A stretch of 29,725 nt of DNA from positions 1 through 29,725 of the forward strand of contig DASSKF010000199.1 in NCBI GenBank assembly GCA_035690725.1, given 5' to 3'. The translations under genes and the position numbers were made by a program. The notes below the pieces were generated by a model. The model was not told the origin of the DNA and made no database searches. It worked only from the letters and a program-made list of their open reading frames with translations. The stretch is from DASSKF01 sp035690725. GTDB lineage: Bacteria; Actinomycetota; Actinomycetes; Actinomycetales; Dermatophilaceae. Positions 8,458-16,494 of this stretch are shown piece by piece. Within the stretch, counting starts at the first letter, position 1; the number at the start of each line of letters is the position of its first letter.

Positions 8458-9765
8458 GTGCTCAGGACCTTCAGGAGCGTCGTCGCGGTGGCGGCGGGCA
8501 AGACGACCCGATCGGTGTCCCGGCTGCGGGGCGGCGGGTCCGCGCTGCCCGGCCTGGTGGTCGAGAAGGTCGACCCGACCTTCCTCGCGCACGCCCTGGC
8601 CGACTTGCCGCGCGGCGTGGTCGTCGTCAGCGGCACCAACGGCAAGACCACCACCACCCGGATGCTCGTCGCGATCCTGCGCGAGCACGGGCTGCGGGTC
8701 TTCACCAACCCCACGGGCAGCAACTTCACCCGCGGCGTCATCTCCTCGATGCTCGGTGAGGTCCCGCTGTCCGGACGGCTGCGCGCCGACGTGGCCGTGC
8801 TCGAGTTGGACGAGGCCCACGCGCTGAAGTTCGCGGCCACCGTGCGCCCCACCCACGCCCTGCTGCTCAACGTCGCCCGGGACCAGCTCGACCGGTTCGC
8901 CGAGATCGACCACACCGCACAGCTGCTCGGGTCGCTGGCCGAGCGAACGACCGAGGGGGTCGTGCTCAACATGGACGACGCGTTCGTGGCCCGGATCCGG
9001 GACCAGCTGCCCCACGGGGTCGACGTGCGCTGGTTCGGCGTGGACCCCGCGGTGGCCGACCGGCTGCCCGAGCTGCAGGAGGCCGACGTCCGCTTCGACG
9101 ACCCCGCCGAGGCACCGGATCCCGAACCCTCGACCGGGCTGCTCACCCCCGACGACGAGCGCACCTTCCGGGTCCGCTTCGGCGACGGCCGGGACGTCGG
9201 GCCGCTCGAGCTGCGCCAGCGCGGGCTGGCGGCGATGATCAACGCCACCGCCGCGACCACCACGGCACGCCTGCTGCTGGACGGCGGCTTCCGGGCGGAC
9301 TCCGCGGGCCAGGCACTGCGCACCGTCACCCCGCCGTTCGGTCGGGGCGAGGTCATCGACGCCGACGGGCAGCCGCTCGAACTGGTCCTCGTCAAGAACC
9401 CGGCCGGCTTCACCGTGGCGCTCGGCACCTACGGTCGCACACCGGTCGCCTCCATGGTCGCCATCAACGACAACTACGCGGACGGCCGGGACGTCTCCTG
9501 GCTCTACGACGTCGACTTCGCCAGCCTCCGCGAGCGCGGGGTCGCGCTGACGAGCGGCGTCCGCGCCTACGACATGGCGCTGCGGCTGCAGTACGACGAC
9601 GTCGAGGTCCAGGACGTGGAGCCCGACCTGGAGCGGGCGCTGGAACGCTTCCTCACGGCATACCGGGACGAGCCCAAGCGGATCTTCTGCACCTACACGG
9701 CGATGATGCGGCTGCGGCGCAACCTCGCGGCGCGCTATCACCTCGCGGACTTCGGGGAGGAGTGA
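8458..9765 (+). CDS. murT: Lipid II isoglutaminyl synthase, MurT subunit
   Basis: MurT is a Mur-ligase-like ATPase that, with GatD, amidates the alpha-carboxyl of D-Glu in lipid II. This 435-residue protein has the P-loop GTNGKTT (59-65), the NPTGSNFTRG motif, the Mur-ligase LNVARDQLDRFAE motif and a C-terminal DUF1727 region (VKNPAGFTVAL; SWLYDVDF). The VDF aspartate probably corresponds to the residue that completes the GatD active site. The Cys4 zinc ribbon described in staphylococcal and pneumococcal MurT is absent: only one Cys (IFCTYT) is present. gatD follows with a 4-base gap and a good ribosome binding site. The family call is firm. Confidence 0.93.
   Translation: MLRTFRSVVAVAAGKTTRSVSRLRGGGSALPGLVVEKVDPTFLAHALADLPRGVVVVSGTNGKTTTTRMLVAILREHGLRVFTNPTGSNFTRGVISSMLGEVPLSGRLRADVAVLELDEAHALKFAATVRPTHALLLNVARDQLDRFAEIDHTAQLLGSLAERTTEGVVLNMDDAFVARIRDQLPHGVDVRWFGVDPAVADRLPELQEADVRFDDPAEAPDPEPSTGLLTPDDERTFRVRFGDGRDVGPLELRQRGLAAMINATAATTTARLLLDGGFRADSAGQALRTVTPPFGRGEVIDADGQPLELVLVKNPAGFTVALGTYGRTPVASMVAINDNYADGRDVSWLYDVDFASLRERGVALTSGVRAYDMALRLQYDDVEVQDVEPDLERALERFLTAYRDEPKRIFCTYTAMMRLRRNLAARYHLADFGEE
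9657..9665 (-). repeat. GGTATGCCG iterated 9-mer, copy 5
   Basis: The 9-mer lies on the minus strand and spans 9656-9664 on the plus strand as CGGCATACC. In murT it is read as Thr-Ala-Tyr with rare Ala codon GCA. The listed bounds are accurate to one base. Confidence 0.75.
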
Positions 9766-9769
9766 GGCA

Positions 9770-10504
9770 GTGCGCGTCACGAGCAAGGGCCGGATCAACG
9801 TGGTGCACCTCTACCCGCGGGAGATGAGCATCTACGGCGACCTGGGCAACACCCGCTGCCTCGCGTCCCGACTGCGCTGGCACGGCTACGAACCGGCGGT
9901 GCACGAGCACCACCCGGGCACCCCTTTTCCGGAGGACGCGCACCTCGTGGTCGGTGGCGGTGGGCAGGACTCCGGGCAGGCCCGGGTCGAGGACGACCTG
10001 GCCCGCAACGCGGACCTGCTGCGGGCGCTCGCCGAGGACGACACCCCGATGCTCATGGTGTGCGGCACCTACCAGCTGTTCGGCCGGTCGTTCACGACGG
10101 TGCAGGGGACGGTCCTGCCGGGGCTGGGCATCCTCGACGTGACGACGACCGGCAACGCCAAGCGGATGATCGGCCCGGTCGTGTTGGAGACCGCCTACGG
10201 CGAGGTCGTCGGCTACGAGAACCACTCGGGCTCCACGATTCTCGGCGAGGGGCAGCGCCCGTTGGGCACCGTCCGCGCGGGCAGCGGCAACAACGGCACG
10301 GACGGCACGGAGGGCGCCGTGACCCGTCAGGTGCACGGCACCTACCTGCACGGGCCGGTCCTGCCGGCCAACCCCGCCCTCGCCGACGCGCTCCTCGCCG
10401 CCGCGGTGCGCCGCGCCCTCGGCCGCGACTTCGAGCCCGGCGACGTGGACGACTCGATCGCCGACACCGCCCGCAGCCGCCAGGTCCAGCGGCTCGTCGG
10501 CTGA
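9770..10504 (+). CDS. gatD: Lipid II isoglutaminyl synthase, GatD glutaminase subunit
   Basis: GatD is the glutaminase that supplies ammonia to MurT for amidation of lipid II. The 244-residue protein is a CobQ-type class I amidotransferase. The nucleophile is Cys98 in MVCGTYQLFG and the catalytic His is in HGTYLHGPVLP (His194). The N-terminal INVVHLYPREMSIYGDLGN is typical of GatD. The GTG at 9770 is preceded by GAGGAG overlapping the end of murT, giving a tight two-gene operon. The Asp/Glu of the usual catalytic triad is not evident, which fits a site completed by MurT. CobQ-like cobyric acid synthase is an alternative name sometimes given, but size and neighbour favour GatD. Confidence 0.93.
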   Translation: MRVTSKGRINVVHLYPREMSIYGDLGNTRCLASRLRWHGYEPAVHEHHPGTPFPEDAHLVVGGGGQDSGQARVEDDLARNADLLRALAEDDTPMLMVCGTYQLFGRSFTTVQGTVLPGLGILDVTTTGNAKRMIGPVVLETAYGEVVGYENHSGSTILGEGQRPLGTVRAGSGNNGTDGTEGAVTRQVHGTYLHGPVLPANPALADALLAAAVRRALGRDFEPGDVDDSIADTARSRQVQRLVG

Positions 10505-10744
10505 GGGGCGGACGCCGACACCGTCGGTTTCCGGCGCTGGGCCGCCACTGCAGTCGCGGCTCAGCGCGGGGAAGTGGTGGGCCGGGCCGACTGCTGCGAC
10601 TGGGCTGCCGCTGCAGTCGGGGCTCAGCGCGGGAAGTGGTGGGCCGGGCCGACTGCTCGTGCGAGCCTTGGTTCGGTCTCGCAGAGGGCGCAACCGTCGT
10701 GCTCGCTCCACCGTTCCCGTCGTAGGTTCGTTCCGTAGGGTCGG
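10505..10744. other. Convergent intergenic region, 240 bp
   Basis: No gene is supported here. It lies between the convergent ends of gatD and the flippase gene. It holds a 63-bp tandem duplication, a hairpin (8-bp arms, 10587-10594 with 10613-10620) and a remainder of about 80 bp with no recognised element. Confidence 0.7.
10537..10661. repeat. 63-bp tandem duplication
   Basis: Two head-to-tail copies start at 10537 and 10600. They share the core GGCTCAGCGCGGG and the stretch AAGTGGTGGGCCGGGCC and differ by a few substitutions and one missing G in the second. CCGACTGC at 10587-10594 can pair with GCAGTCGG at 10613-10620, so the junction can form a hairpin that may help end the convergent transcripts. 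It resembles an intergenic repeat unit more than coding sequence. Confidence 0.8.
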
Positions 10745-11824
10745 TCAGCGGACCAGGGTCGGCTCGACCGGGCGCTCCTCCCGCTGCCGACGCCGGCGCC
10801 GGCCCACGCCCCAGACGAGCCATCCCAGTGCGCCGAGCGGCAGCTCGGCCAGGTGACTGTAGAGCGAGAACAGCACCACCCCCGCCACCGCGGCGGTCGA
10901 CTCGGCTCCCCAGGACGTGAGCACGAGGGCGGTGCCGGTCTCGGTGAACCCGAGCCCGCCCGGGGTGATCCCGACGGCGGTGAGCAGTCGCCCGAGCGCG
11001 TAGGCGGCGAAGACCTGTGCCGGTGACAGGTGCACCCCCGTCGCCAACAGGCACAGCCAGAAGAGCACGAAGTACACGCCGAAGAACCCGACCAGTCCCC
11101 CGGTCATCGACAGCCAGCCGCGGTGGACGACGCTGGCGATGCGGTCGCGCAGGTCGAGGATGAGCGCGTCGACGTCCACGTCGCGGGCCCTCGGCAGCCA
11201 GCCCCGGACGGGCGTGAGCAGGGCGTTGACCCCGCGGCCCACGGTCCTGGCCGCCGAGCCGGAGGCGATGACCGCGACGAAGACGGCCACCAGCGCCACA
11301 CCGACGACGGCGCCGAACAGCCCGCCCCGGACGACGGCGTCGGGCAGGCTCACCGGTGCCGCGAGCAGCGCGACCAGCCCGAGCACCGGCAGCGCGACCC
11401 GGGCCAGCACGTTCCAGACCCCGCTGACGATGATCGAGGTCGAGATGTCCCGGCGGGAGAAGCCCCAGGACCGGCACATCAGGTAGGTGGCGGCGACGCC
11501 GGCCGCGCCGCCCCCCGGCAGCAGGTTGCCGACGGCGGAGCCGGACACGTTGACGACCAGCGCGCGCGGGTGGGTCAGGCCCGGCAGGGAGCCGGTCAGC
11601 GTGAACGTGTAGGCCCACAGGCCGGCCAGCATGAGCACGAGCAGTGCCGCCGCCGTCGGCCAGCCGACCGTGCCGATGGTGTTCGCGACGTGGCCCCACG
11701 ACGTCGAGGTGAGGCGGGGGAGGACGACCCCGAGCAGCACGGCGGCGAGGGCGAGGCCCAGGCCGACCTGCACGACCCGCCGCACCGAGGGGCGTCCGGG
11801 ACGCATGGGGGTCGGCGGCCTCAC
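10745..11824 (-). CDS. YbhN/LPG-synthase-type integral membrane protein (flippase-like)
   Basis: This protein of about 359 residues has around eight membrane segments and the features of the lysylphosphatidylglycerol-synthase transmembrane (UPF0104/YbhN) family. Examples are GNLLPGGGAAGVAATYLMCRS near the first third and the ITPGGLGFTETG motif near the end. Family members move or bind lipids or lipid-linked sugars, and the aminoacyl-transferase domain of MprF is absent. The GTG at 11824 overlaps the stop of the upstream PIG-L gene by 4 bases (GTGA), so coupling is likely. An ATG at 11806 is an alternative. The C-terminus is an Arg-rich cytoplasmic tail. Co-transcription with a PIG-L deacetylase suggests a glycolipid or lipid-linked sugar substrate, which is an inference. 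Confidence 0.85.
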   Translation of the reverse strand: MRPPTPMRPGRPSVRRVVQVGLGLALAAVLLGVVLPRLTSTSWGHVANTIGTVGWPTAAALLVLMLAGLWAYTFTLTGSLPGLTHPRALVVNVSGSAVGNLLPGGGAAGVAATYLMCRSWGFSRRDISTSIIVSGVWNVLARVALPVLGLVALLAAPVSLPDAVVRGGLFGAVVGVALVAVFVAVIASGSAARTVGRGVNALLTPVRGWLPRARDVDVDALILDLRDRIASVVHRGWLSMTGGLVGFFGVYFVLFWLCLLATGVHLSPAQVFAAYALGRLLTAVGITPGGLGFTETGTALVLTSWGAESTAAVAGVVLFSLYSHLAELPLGALGWLVWGVGRRRRRQREERPVEPTLVR

Positions 11825-12642
11825 GGCAGCCCCGCGAAGACGTCGGTCCGGATCGGCTCGCCCGCCGGGGCGGAGCGGTCGACGTACCACTCCCGGCCGA
11901 AGACGAGGTCGAACAACGGCCGCGGGATCCGCAGGAACGCCGCCAGGGTCCGGTCCGCGCCGCCGTCGGCGGCCGACTGGGAGACGTGCGCGCGCATCGC
12001 GGCGCGCTTGGCGCCGGAGTGCCGGCGCACGTTGACCCGGTGGGTGATCCGGGCCCGCGGGCTGTAGGCGCGCTCGAACGACGAGGCGTCGAACTCGGGC
12101 GGGAACCGGTAGACCCTTCCCGCCAGGCGCAGCGCGCGGCAGATGGTGTCGCGCGGCACGGTGGCCTCCAGTACCCGCGGGGTGCCGGCGAGCTCGCCGG
12201 CGCGTGCGCCGACCCGGTGCACCTGCACGTGGTCGGGATGGCCGTACCCGCCGCGCTCGTCGTAGCTGAGCAGCACGTCCGCGCGCTCCTCGCGCAGGAT
12301 GTCCGCGAGGCGCCCCGCGGCCTCGTCGACATCCGCGCGCACGAAGCGGGTGCGCCCCGGCGGGTCCGGGCTGAGCTCCCCGCCCAGGCCGCTGTCGGCA
12401 TAGCCGAGGTGCTCGACGCGGGCCACTCCCAGCGCCGCCGCGCTGCGGCGCAGCTCGTCCAGACGGCGGTCCCCGAGCCGTCCGTCACCGGTGAACTGCG
12501 CCGCGCTCAAGCCGAGGGCCCCGTCGGTCGCGACGACGAGCACGACCCGGTGGCCCTCCCGGGCGGCACGAGCCATCGTGCCCGCGGTCAGGAGGGCCTC
12601 GTCGTCGGGGTGGGCGTGGAAGGCCACCAGTGTCCGTCCCAT
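11821..12642 (-). CDS. PIG-L family zinc deacetylase
   Basis: This 273-residue protein has the PIG-L/LmbE zinc motifs: AHPDDE (10-15) near the start and GHPDH (134-138), whose residues bind zinc and activate water. Relatives remove N-acetyl groups from sugars, as MshB does in mycothiol synthesis and PIG-L in GPI synthesis. The C-terminal third (about residues 150-273) is less conserved. The ATG at 12642 has a strong ribosome binding site, AAAGGAG, 4 nt upstream. It is the first gene of a two-gene operon with the flippase-like protein and is divergent from a GT4 glycosyltransferase. It could be MshB or Mca, but the missing inositol-sugar context makes a different N-acetyl sugar just as likely. 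Confidence 0.9.
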   Translation of the reverse strand: MGRTLVAFHAHPDDEALLTAGTMARAAREGHRVVLVVATDGALGLSAAQFTGDGRLGDRRLDELRRSAAALGVARVEHLGYADSGLGGELSPDPPGRTRFVRADVDEAAGRLADILREERADVLLSYDERGGYGHPDHVQVHRVGARAGELAGTPRVLEATVPRDTICRALRLAGRVYRFPPEFDASSFERAYSPRARITHRVNVRRHSGAKRAAMRAHVSQSAADGGADRTLAAFLRIPRPLFDLVFGREWYVDRSAPAGEPIRTDVFAGLP

Positions 12643-12741
12643 CTGACTCCTTTCGCGGCTCCCGCGACGTCGCCGCTGCTCCCATCCTCTCGCGACCGTC
12701 CGGGCGTCGTCGTCGAGTTGGTCCGTGCGACAGTGAGCGGC

Positions 12742-13917
12742 GTGAAGGTCGCCCTGCTCAGTGATTGCTACCTGCCGAGGCTGGGAGGAATCGAGGCGCA
12801 GGTGCACGACCTGGCGGTCCGGCTGCGCGCTCGCGGCCACGACGTGCAGGTGTTCACCGCCACCCCCGGCCCGCACGGGGAGCGGGACGGGGTCGTCGAC
12901 CGGGTGGACGGCGTGCCGGTGCACCGGCTGGCGCTGCGGCTGCCGTACGAGCTGCCGGTCAACCCGCTGGCGCCACCGGTGCTGCGTCGCCGGCTCGTCG
13001 AGGGCCGCTTCGACGTCGTGCACGTCCATACCGGCGTCGTGAGCCCGTTCGCGACCGACGCCGCCCGCGTCGCGCACCGGCTCGGGCTGCCCACGGCCAT
13101 GACGTGGCACTGCATGCTCGGCCGCAGCGAGCCGGTCTTCCGCCTGCTGCCGCGGCTGCGCATGCTGGCCGGGACCGGGACGGCGATGAGCGCCGTCTCC
13201 CGTGTCGCCGCGGCGTCGGTCCAGCGCGTCATCGCGGACGCGGGCGAGGTCTGCGTGCTCCCGAACGGCATCGACGTGGCGGCCTGGGCACCGACCGGCG
13301 ACGGGCACGGCCCGGCCATGCCCGGCACACCGACGGAGGTGCGCCTCGTCTCGGCGATGCGGCTCGCCCTGCGCAAGCGTCCGGTGCCCCTGCTGCGCGT
13401 CGTGGCCCGGGTGCGGGAGCTGGTGCCGGAGTCGGTGCCCCTGCGTCTGGACGTCCTCGGTGAGGGTCCCGAGCGGGCCCGGACGGAGCGGTATGCCGCC
13501 CGCCACGGCATGGCGGCGTGGGTGCACGTGCCCGGGCGGCTCACCCGGGAGGAGCTGCGGGCGTGCTACCGGACGTCGGACGTCTACCTCGCGCCGGCGC
13601 TGCTCGAGTCGTTCGGCATCGCCGCGCTCGAGGCTCGCGCGGCCGGCCTGCCCGTGGTCGGTCGTGAGGGGAGTGGCGTGGGCGAGTTCGTCGAGCCGGG
13701 GGAGGGCGGCTGGCTCGCCGGCGACGACGAGGAGATGGCACGCCAGGTCGCGGGCCTGGTGACCGATCCCGCACTGCGACAGCGGTTCCGGGCACACAAC
13801 CACCGGGTGCGGCCGGCCCAGGACTGGCCCCGGGTGCTCGACCTCGCGGAGGCCGAGTACGCGCGAGCGGTGGCCCTGCGCACCGGGGGCCCGCGGCGAC
13901 GGGCTGCCCGGCGGTGA
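12742..13917 (+). CDS. GT4 family glycosyltransferase
   Basis: This is a GT-B fold glycosyltransferase of about 391 residues. The N-terminal domain begins KVALLSDCYLPRLGGIE, the glycine-rich acceptor loop of the GT4 family. The C-terminal donor domain has the EX7E motif in ESFGIAALE and the upstream GEGPERA and VYLAPALLESF regions. It resembles the PimB/PimC and MshA group, which use GDP-mannose or UDP-GlcNAc; the donor cannot be assigned. GTG 12742 gives the usual MKVAL start, and GTG 12733 is an alternative. Neither has a good ribosome binding site. It is divergent from the PIG-L gene and its stop overlaps the NUDIX gene start by 4 bases. Confidence 0.88.
   Translation: MKVALLSDCYLPRLGGIEAQVHDLAVRLRARGHDVQVFTATPGPHGERDGVVDRVDGVPVHRLALRLPYELPVNPLAPPVLRRRLVEGRFDVVHVHTGVVSPFATDAARVAHRLGLPTAMTWHCMLGRSEPVFRLLPRLRMLAGTGTAMSAVSRVAAASVQRVIADAGEVCVLPNGIDVAAWAPTGDGHGPAMPGTPTEVRLVSAMRLALRKRPVPLLRVVARVRELVPESVPLRLDVLGEGPERARTERYAARHGMAAWVHVPGRLTREELRACYRTSDVYLAPALLESFGIAALEARAAGLPVVGREGSGVGEFVEPGEGGWLAGDDEEMARQVAGLVTDPALRQRFRAHNHRVRPAQDWPRVLDLAEAEYARAVALRTGGPRRRAARR
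13490..13498 (+). repeat. GGTATGCCG iterated 9-mer, copy 6
   Basis: Perfect copy in the GT4 gene, read as Arg-Tyr-Ala with Tyr codon TAT. A near-copy, CGGTATGG on the minus strand, lies at 13026-13033. Confidence 0.8.
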
Positions 13918-14642
13918 GGCCGGCCCCCGCCCGCGCGCCGCGCGTCGAGCTCGTCGGGGAGGACGAACGGGGACGGACCGTGGCGCGTTCACCGCTGCCC
14001 CACGGAGCGGACCCGGCCGAGGTGCTCCGAGGCCTCGGGTGGGCGGTGGTCCGGGTCCGCGCCGCCGAGGGCACCCCGGACGGCGAGGGCACCCTGCGGC
14101 TGCACTTCCTGGTCCGCCCGCTCGGTGCGGTGTCCGGCGCCAGTGGCGGGCCCGACGCGGGCGAGGTGCCCCATGACGCCGACCTCGTGCTCGACGAGGG
14201 GGAGCGGCTGGTGGTGTTCCAGCGCGTCGCCGCCTACGCCGTGGTGGAGAGCGCTCGCGGGGTGCTGATGTCCGAGGCGTCGGAGCTGACCAACGCCCCG
14301 GGGACGTGGGCCCTGCCCGGCGGCGGGGTGGACCCCGGGGAGGAGCCGGTCGAGGCGGTCGTCCGGGAGGTCTGGGAGGAGGCGGACCAGCGGGTCGAGG
14401 TCGACGAGCTGGTCCTCGTGCAGAGCCAGCACTGGGTCGGACGGGCGCCGGGCGGGCGCCCCGAGGACTACCACGCGGTGCGCCTCATCCACCGGGCGAG
14501 CTGCGTCGAGCCGCACGACCCGGTGGTCAACGACGTCGGCGGGACGACCCGGTCGGCCGCCTGGGTCCCCGTCGCCGACCTGGCGTCCCTGCCGATGTCC
14601 GACAGCTGGCGGGCGGCGCTCGCCGACCTCGGGATGCTCTGA
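13914..14642 (+). CDS. NUDIX hydrolase
   Basis: The 242-residue protein carries a NUDIX box, GGVDPGEEPVEAVVREVWEE, starting about residue 138. The catalytic Glu residues of REVWEE are intact. The usual Gly just after is Asp (EEADQ), a small departure. The N-terminal 80 residues form an Arg/Glu/Gly-rich region, some of which may be a separate small domain. NUDIX enzymes cleave nucleoside diphosphates linked to another group; the substrate is not predictable here. The GTG start overlaps the glycosyltransferase stop (GTGA), so the two are co-translated. A nucleotide-sugar or nucleotide-clearing role beside the glycosyltransferase is possible but unproven. Confidence 0.86.
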   Translation: MRPAPARAPRVELVGEDERGRTVARSPLPHGADPAEVLRGLGWAVVRVRAAEGTPDGEGTLRLHFLVRPLGAVSGASGGPDAGEVPHDADLVLDEGERLVVFQRVAAYAVVESARGVLMSEASELTNAPGTWALPGGGVDPGEEPVEAVVREVWEEADQRVEVDELVLVQSQHWVGRAPGGRPEDYHAVRLIHRASCVEPHDPVVNDVGGTTRSAAWVPVADLASLPMSDSWRAALADLGML

Positions 14643-14664
14643 GGGGCAGGACATCCCGGGGCCG

Positions 14665-14684
14665 GTGAGCCGCCCGTGGCTCAC
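14665..14684. terminator. Bidirectional stem-loop between convergent genes
   Basis: GTGAGCC pairs perfectly with GGCTCAC over a 6-nt loop. It sits in the 38-bp gap between the convergent NUDIX gene and the small membrane protein gene and includes the latter's stop codon. Confidence 0.5.
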
Positions 14685-15064
14685 GGCCCCTGCTCGCCGG
14701 TGTCCCGGCGCTCGCGGACGATCCCGAGGACGCCGATCGCGAGCAGGACCAGACCCGTCGCGATGATGATGACCGGACCGGAGCCGGACCAGGGCAGCCC
14801 GACGTAGCCCACCACCTGCCGGGCGACAGCGAGGCCCGCGACGACGAGGCAGATCAGGGCCAGCAGCACGGTCGGTGCGTGTGGCCCGCTCGGCGGCACC
14901 GGCAAGGCACGCGGCGGCTCGGTGCGGTCGGTCTCGCGGAGCGGCTCGGTGGGGTCGGTCTCGCGGAGCGGTTCGGTGGGGTCGGTCTCGCGGAGCGGCT
15001 CGGTGGGATCGGTCTCGCGGAGCGGCTCCGTCGCGTCGTCGTGACGCGGCTCGTCGGTGCTCAT
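14681..15064 (-). CDS. Small two-helix membrane protein with 9-residue tandem repeats
   Basis: I do not recognise a family. The 127-residue protein has an acidic N-terminal region with four copies of TEPLRETDP (about residues 11-47). A Pro-rich spacer and two hydrophobic helices (about residues 64-83 and 92-115) follow, then a short charged tail (RERRDTGEQ). The ATG overlaps the stop of the upstream PspC/toast-rack gene by 4 bases (ATGA), so it is the second gene of that operon. The repeats would lie in the cytoplasm or outside depending on topology. The Glu/Arg alternation suggests a flexible charged tether. A role with the PspC protein in envelope-stress sensing is inferred from position only. 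Confidence 0.8.
   Translation of the reverse strand: MSTDEPRHDDATEPLRETDPTEPLRETDPTEPLRETDPTEPLRETDRTEPPRALPVPPSGPHAPTVLLALICLVVAGLAVARQVVGYVGLPWSGSGPVIIIATGLVLLAIGVLGIVRERRDTGEQGP
14914..15030 (-). repeat. 27-bp in-frame tandem repeats
   Basis: Four 27-bp units begin at 14914, 14941, 14968 and 14995, with a partial unit from 15022. They encode the TEPLRETDP repeats. Neighbouring units differ at only one or a few bases, so the array is young or homogenised and likely to vary in copy number between strains. Confidence 0.9.
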
Positions 15065-16494
15065 CGTGCCTCCTGCTGGATGTCGATCTGGCCGATGCCC
15101 ATGTCGGCACGGACCACGAGGTCGGTGGGCCCGTCGCCGAGCGTCACGTCCTTGCTCACGTTGAGGCCGCCGCTGCCGCTGTGGCCGTCGCCGGTGCTGG
15201 TCGCCGGTCGGTCGACGTCGACCTGGCCGACGCCGACGTGGCTGACGACCCGGGTCGTGACGTCCTCCGGCACGATCACGCGCAGGACGCCGAAGCTCAC
15301 CGACGCCTCCACCTCCCGGCCCTGCACCTCGCCGGCGGACAGCCGGCTCAGGTCCAGGACGCCGGTGCCGGCGTCCAGGGAGTAGCCCGTGTCGCTGCTG
15401 AGCCGGGTCGGCGCCCAGCGCTGGTCGTGCACGTCCGTGTTCCACGCGAGGTTCTGCGGGACCACGCTGGCCACGACCGCGACGACGATCCCGACGACCC
15501 CGAGGAAGCTGACGAAGCCGCCGCGCCGCCCGGCGAGGCCGACGGCCAGCAGGAACAGGCCGACCGCCGCAAGGGCGGCCGCGATCCCCACCGCCCAGCC
15601 GTTGCCGGGGATGCCGTAGTAGCCGTCGGCCCACTGGACCACCCCGTAGGCGACGAGGCCGAGCCCGACCGCCACGACCACCCCGAGGAACCCGGTGGAA
15701 CGCCGCCGGGGACGGCCGCGGTACGGCGGTGGCGGGGGAGCGGCAGGCTGCCACCCCCGGGCCCCCTGCTGGCCCGGGGGAGGCGGCGTGCCCGGCCCCT
15801 GGACGGAGCCGGCCGGTCCGGGACCGGCCTGACCCGGCCCCGTCTGGGATGCGGTGGGGGTGCGGCGACCCCACTGCTGGGCGGCGGTGCTGACGCGCTC
15901 GCCCGTCTGCTGGCCCCACTGAGCCGCCTGGGTGCCGACGTTCTGGCCCCACTGGGTCGCCTGCTGGTTCACCCGGCGGCCCCACTCCTCGGCGCTCTCG
16001 CCGCGGCGCTGGCCGGGGGCCCGGCCGCGGGACCACGCCCACACCCACCAGATGATCAGGCCGACGATGATGAGGGCCCAGGGGATCCCCGGCCCCCAGG
16101 AGCCGTCCCACCACCAGGGGAACCCGCTGAAGAGGACCAGCCCGGTGATGACGAGGAGCACGACGGAGCCGGCGTCGCCGTCTCGCAGCGCCCGCTCGGC
16201 CGGGATCTCGCCGTCGGTGTCGGCGAGCAGGACCCACGCGAGCAGGTAGAGCGAGACGCCGATGCCGAACAGCAGGCCGAGGAGGATGAAGCCGGCCCGG
16301 GTGACCAGGGGGTCGACGCCCAGCCGGTCGGCGAGCCCCGAGCTCACGCCGCCCAGCCACTTGTCGGTGCGGCGGCGCCGCAGGCCGATGTTGCGCAGGC
16401 CGTCGAAGAACCGGTCCAGCCCTGACGGCTCCCCGGTCGGAGGGTCCTCGCGGTAGCCGGTGCCCGGCCCGCCGGAGGGCGGTGGTGTTGTCAT
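15061..16494 (-). CDS. PspC-domain membrane protein with C-terminal toast-rack (LiaF-like)
   Basis: This 477-residue protein starts with a Pro/Gly-rich leader. A PspC domain follows (about residues 30-90: DKWLGGVSSGLADRLGVDPL, then a helix). Further helices, a Gln/Trp/Gly-rich linker with repeated QWGQ and a second group of membrane helices come next. The last 110 residues form a beta-rich stretch (VLRVIVPEDV; VGQVDVDR; DMGIGQIDIQ) typical of the LiaF/DUF2154 toast-rack. In Bacillus LiaF restrains the LiaS kinase, and a kinase-regulator pair is encoded divergently here. The ATG at 16494 begins MTTPPPSG. Longer in-frame starts exist, but they lie in the shared regulatory region. No clear ribosome binding site is seen. 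Confidence 0.88.
   Translation of the reverse strand: MTTPPPSGGPGTGYREDPPTGEPSGLDRFFDGLRNIGLRRRRTDKWLGGVSSGLADRLGVDPLVTRAGFILLGLLFGIGVSLYLLAWVLLADTDGEIPAERALRDGDAGSVVLLVITGLVLFSGFPWWWDGSWGPGIPWALIIVGLIIWWVWAWSRGRAPGQRRGESAEEWGRRVNQQATQWGQNVGTQAAQWGQQTGERVSTAAQQWGRRTPTASQTGPGQAGPGPAGSVQGPGTPPPPGQQGARGWQPAAPPPPPYRGRPRRRSTGFLGVVVAVGLGLVAYGVVQWADGYYGIPGNGWAVGIAAALAAVGLFLLAVGLAGRRGGFVSFLGVVGIVVAVVASVVPQNLAWNTDVHDQRWAPTRLSSDTGYSLDAGTGVLDLSRLSAGEVQGREVEASVSFGVLRVIVPEDVTTRVVSHVGVGQVDVDRPATSTGDGHSGSGGLNVSKDVTLGDGPTDLVVRADMGIGQIDIQQEAR

Noticed and set aside
12729..12742. Leaderless promoter for the GT4 gene (GACAGT, 7 nt before GTG)
   Set aside because: The hexamer lacks the TA required by the pattern of the other eight genes.
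14914..15030. CRISPR-like repeats
   Set aside because: Units are contiguous with no spacers and are in frame in a protein gene.
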